Shown: piece after piece, positions 6,901 through 7,386 of the stretch | Layout of the letters: each line of letters opens with the position of its first letter | How positions within the stretch are numbered: position 1 is the stretch's first letter | Origin: an uncultured Alistipes sp. | Lineage (GTDB): Bacteria > Bacteroidota > Bacteroidia > Bacteroidales > Rikenellaceae | NCBI GenBank assembly: GCA_900769525.1 | Contig: CAAGGY010000067.1 | Location: 1 to 7,386, forward strand | Reading direction: 5' to 3' | Length of the DNA: 7,386 nt | Translations under genes and position numbers: made by a program | Notes under the pieces: generated by a model | The model's database searches: none | Told to the model about the DNA's origin: nothing | The model's input: only the letters and a program-made list of their open reading frames with translations

Positions 6901-7386
6901 CGAAGCTTAGCGAAAGGACGCTTCAAAGTGATGTTGATAGATGATGCGCTATTGTAATTCTCGACAAGCTGAGTAGCTGTAAACGCATCACGAGTCTCAT
7001 CCATAGCTACCCAAGGATTATTAGGAGTATCATTAAGGGTAATGTTTGTAAGATCTGCAGTGTTGTAGTGCTTGTCGACATCTGCCTCAGCATCAACAAC
7101 ATCTGCCCAAACAACGAACTGGTAGTTACGGTTAGGAACAAGGCGAACAGGGAATGTTACGCTCTTGCCATCGCTGTACTTCACAAGACGCTCCCTTGAA
7201 GCAGTGTACTTAACCTCGCCATTCTCGGTAGTCTTGTAGTAAACCTGGAGAATGTAACGCATAGTAGTAGCGTCAGTAGCTGTCAAAACGCCATTGTCGA
7301 ACACGCCAAGGGCACTGTTCAAACCACCCGCACGGGTCTCAGTCTCAGGGATAGTAACGCAAATGGCAACTTCCTGCTCGCCGCCA
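3957..7386 (-). CDS. Modular surface protein: DUF6562/fimbrillin-like head plus three beta-helix modules (N-terminus outside window)
   Basis: The frame is open from the right edge to a TAA at 3959-3957, giving 1142 visible codons; residues are numbered from the first whole codon. No true start is visible: the TTG at 7322 lies inside the domain. Residues 1 to about 315 resemble Bacteroidales DUF6562/fimbrillin-like lipoprotein heads, with a strand ending IPETETRAGG and a NYQFVVWADV strand. The rest is three repeat-rich modules predicted to form right-handed beta-helices: A (about 316-641, LNGKTIT at 364-370), B (about 643-896, opening GVYYYNIAEAIAAAEDGATV, LNGKTIT at 690-696, several NGGT turns, closing GYEVVEKDGVWTVV), and C (about 897-1142, DGQGHTISNLTINGQ, GLUG-like coils with NC-x-V motifs). 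No T9SS tail or LPXTG anchor is seen. A lipoprotein signal upstream is expected but not visible. Codons favour AAG, GGT, GTT and GCT, unlike the neighbours, hinting at high expression. Adhesin, glycan-binding or pilus-associated roles are possible; no catalytic residues are recognised. Confidence 0.85.
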   Translation of the reverse strand, partial: GGEQEVAICVTIPETETRAGGLNSALGVFDNGVLTATDATTMRYILQVYYKTTENGEVKYTASRERLVKYSDGKSVTFPVRLVPNRNYQFVVWADVVDAEADVDKHYNTADLTNITLNDTPNNPWVAMDETRDAFTATQLVENYNSASSINITLKRPFAKLRVVTTDMVALNNLGIKPTKATVTYSVDHYNAFNALAGNAIGDSKNRTIKHENFVIASYGENVTEGANMTLFTDYFFAEAGEVVKFELNVFDQNGVSIKKNNFNTDIAVQRNYLTTIQGNILTDGNNVKVTVEDTFANYDENGDLTNPDYDYATISSEAEFFAAVNSTTGGQYILISDIDVDGVYASTNAATRTSTNKTVNINLNGKTITVNNDSTDALISLADGAALIFSGEGDIIGSGKLAEEGANVVVTDAVAVDSDVTGVKTGIEALVYICENGGEFTFTDDLASAEALLVTTTNPVVINGANHTFTSSATRAIRIDSSNANVVANDLNIVVTTERVGTNDVRGISINPELSNVELTLNNCSVDFTHKTGNDWTYAVNVSGNGTGHVVTVNGGSYNGANVVNAYGAKNTIVVKNATLTSLYPNNDQYFGACIYVVQKQNSSVYAEGNTFNGSNAIAFNLGTGTVLEEKNNTDNTKLVAAKVGGVYYYNIAEAIAAAEDGATVKVLQSHACNTPATVAAGMTLTLDLNGKTITGTDSATSSFGLITNKGNLTVKGEGKMTLKAENNREWNAYSSVISNTVGGKLVVENGTIEHLGGTDMAYGIDNLTNGKGTYAETVINGGTIKSTYRAVRMFLNGIEAQNLLTVNGGTIEGANKSIWMQDPSKNANTGKLVVNEGATLNGDVYLFVCAGSTSWPVKVSIAASAVKGEVLTGNVPAGYEVVEKDGVWTVVAYEKVAEGLYKNDVKYLVMNAEGLATLNTMMADKTAGKNVVVKLAADIDFTGKTWTLVDSHADTAFWLTEIDGQGHTISNLTINGQAMFRRFAGVGDVTIKDITFDNANVNSNGNINTSILTVQSYQNVLLDNVDVKNSTIIGGYKVAPLIATVYNESASTITATLKNCDVENVTVKATSYDICTTGMVAFVHAGDNDTIAFENCSVKNVKLYAPNVYTAHAAIYTEGSETLYNEADGVVVENVTFENI
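3960..4409 (-). repeat. Tandem coil motif at the C-terminus of the surface protein
   Basis: Five degenerate protein repeats of the form x-(N/D)-(C/V/I)-x-(V/F)-x-N close module C: IKDITFDN, LDNVDVKN, LKNCDVEN, FENCSVKN and VENVTFEN. Starts are 31 to 39 residues apart. The asparagine and buried cysteine or valine recur at the same point, as in the asparagine and hydrophobic ladders of beta-helices. The last copy is followed by one isoleucine and the stop, so no separate cap or anchor domain follows. Confidence 0.65.
5297..5320 (-). repeat. In-frame repeat encoding the LNGKTIT strand, module B copy
   Basis: This 24-nt segment matches 6275-6298 at 22 of 24 positions. The copies are 978 bp (326 codons) apart in the same frame and encode the same strand of modules B and A. 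This supports module duplication, or gene conversion between modules. Confidence 0.7.
6275..6298 (-). repeat. In-frame repeat encoding the LNGKTIT strand, module A copy
   Basis: Partner of 5297-5320, with two differences, both G here against A there on the plus strand. Outside this segment the modules have diverged strongly at the DNA level, so only the structural core of the coil is kept. Confidence 0.7.

Noticed and set aside
7320..7322. TTG as start codon of the large surface-protein gene
   Set aside because: The same frame stays open for 21 more codons to the window edge and encodes the IPETETRAGG strand typical of the domain, so the gene continues beyond the window.

Overview
The window looks like chromosomal DNA of a gut-type member of the Bacteroidales. 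Three things point there. Three promoter candidates have the Bacteroidetes -7 box (TAnnTTTG), and none of the genes has a clear Shine-Dalgarno sequence. The largest gene starts with what looks like a DUF6562/fimbrillin-like surface-lipoprotein domain, which is typical of this order. The alkaline phosphatase and uracil-DNA glycosylase also read like Bacteroidales versions. Genus cannot be settled from the window; Alistipes or a relative is possible, but that is a guess.

Layout. (1) 1-345, minus strand: the N-terminal 115 codons of a secreted alkaline phosphatase, cut by the left edge. (2) 346-416: a 71-bp divergent intergenic region in which promoters for the phosphatase and for ung appear to interlock. 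(3) 417-1082, plus strand: ung, an intact family 1 uracil-DNA glycosylase. (4) 1084-1114: a symmetrical hairpin with A and T flanks that can end transcription from both sides. The last codons of the convergent gene lie inside it. (5) 3856-1096, minus strand: a two-gene operon with a 1-nt gap. The first gene is a short LuxE/PaaK-type acyl-adenylating enzyme. The second is a fusion of a LicD-type phosphotransferase domain with a family 2 glycosyltransferase. (6) 3905-3935: a strong UUCG-loop terminator closing the gene upstream of that operon. (7) 7386-3957, minus strand: a very large partial gene for a modular surface protein, with a DUF6562/fimbrillin-like head followed by three beta-helix modules. 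Its N-terminus lies beyond the right edge.

How the parts relate. Phosphatase and ung are unrelated in function and share only the intergenic region. The LuxE-like and LicD-GT2 genes are almost certainly co-transcribed and translationally coupled. Together they suggest a small cassette that builds or decorates a surface glycan or lipid, with one enzyme activating a carboxylate and the other adding a sugar and a phospho-substituent; the substrates cannot be read from the sequence. The large surface protein has its own terminator and is a separate transcription unit. No stretch over 300 bp lacks a gene. I saw no tRNA, rRNA, CRISPR array, insertion sequence or integration site. The least familiar item is the LuxE-like/LicD-GT2 pair; nothing here proves a wholly new system.
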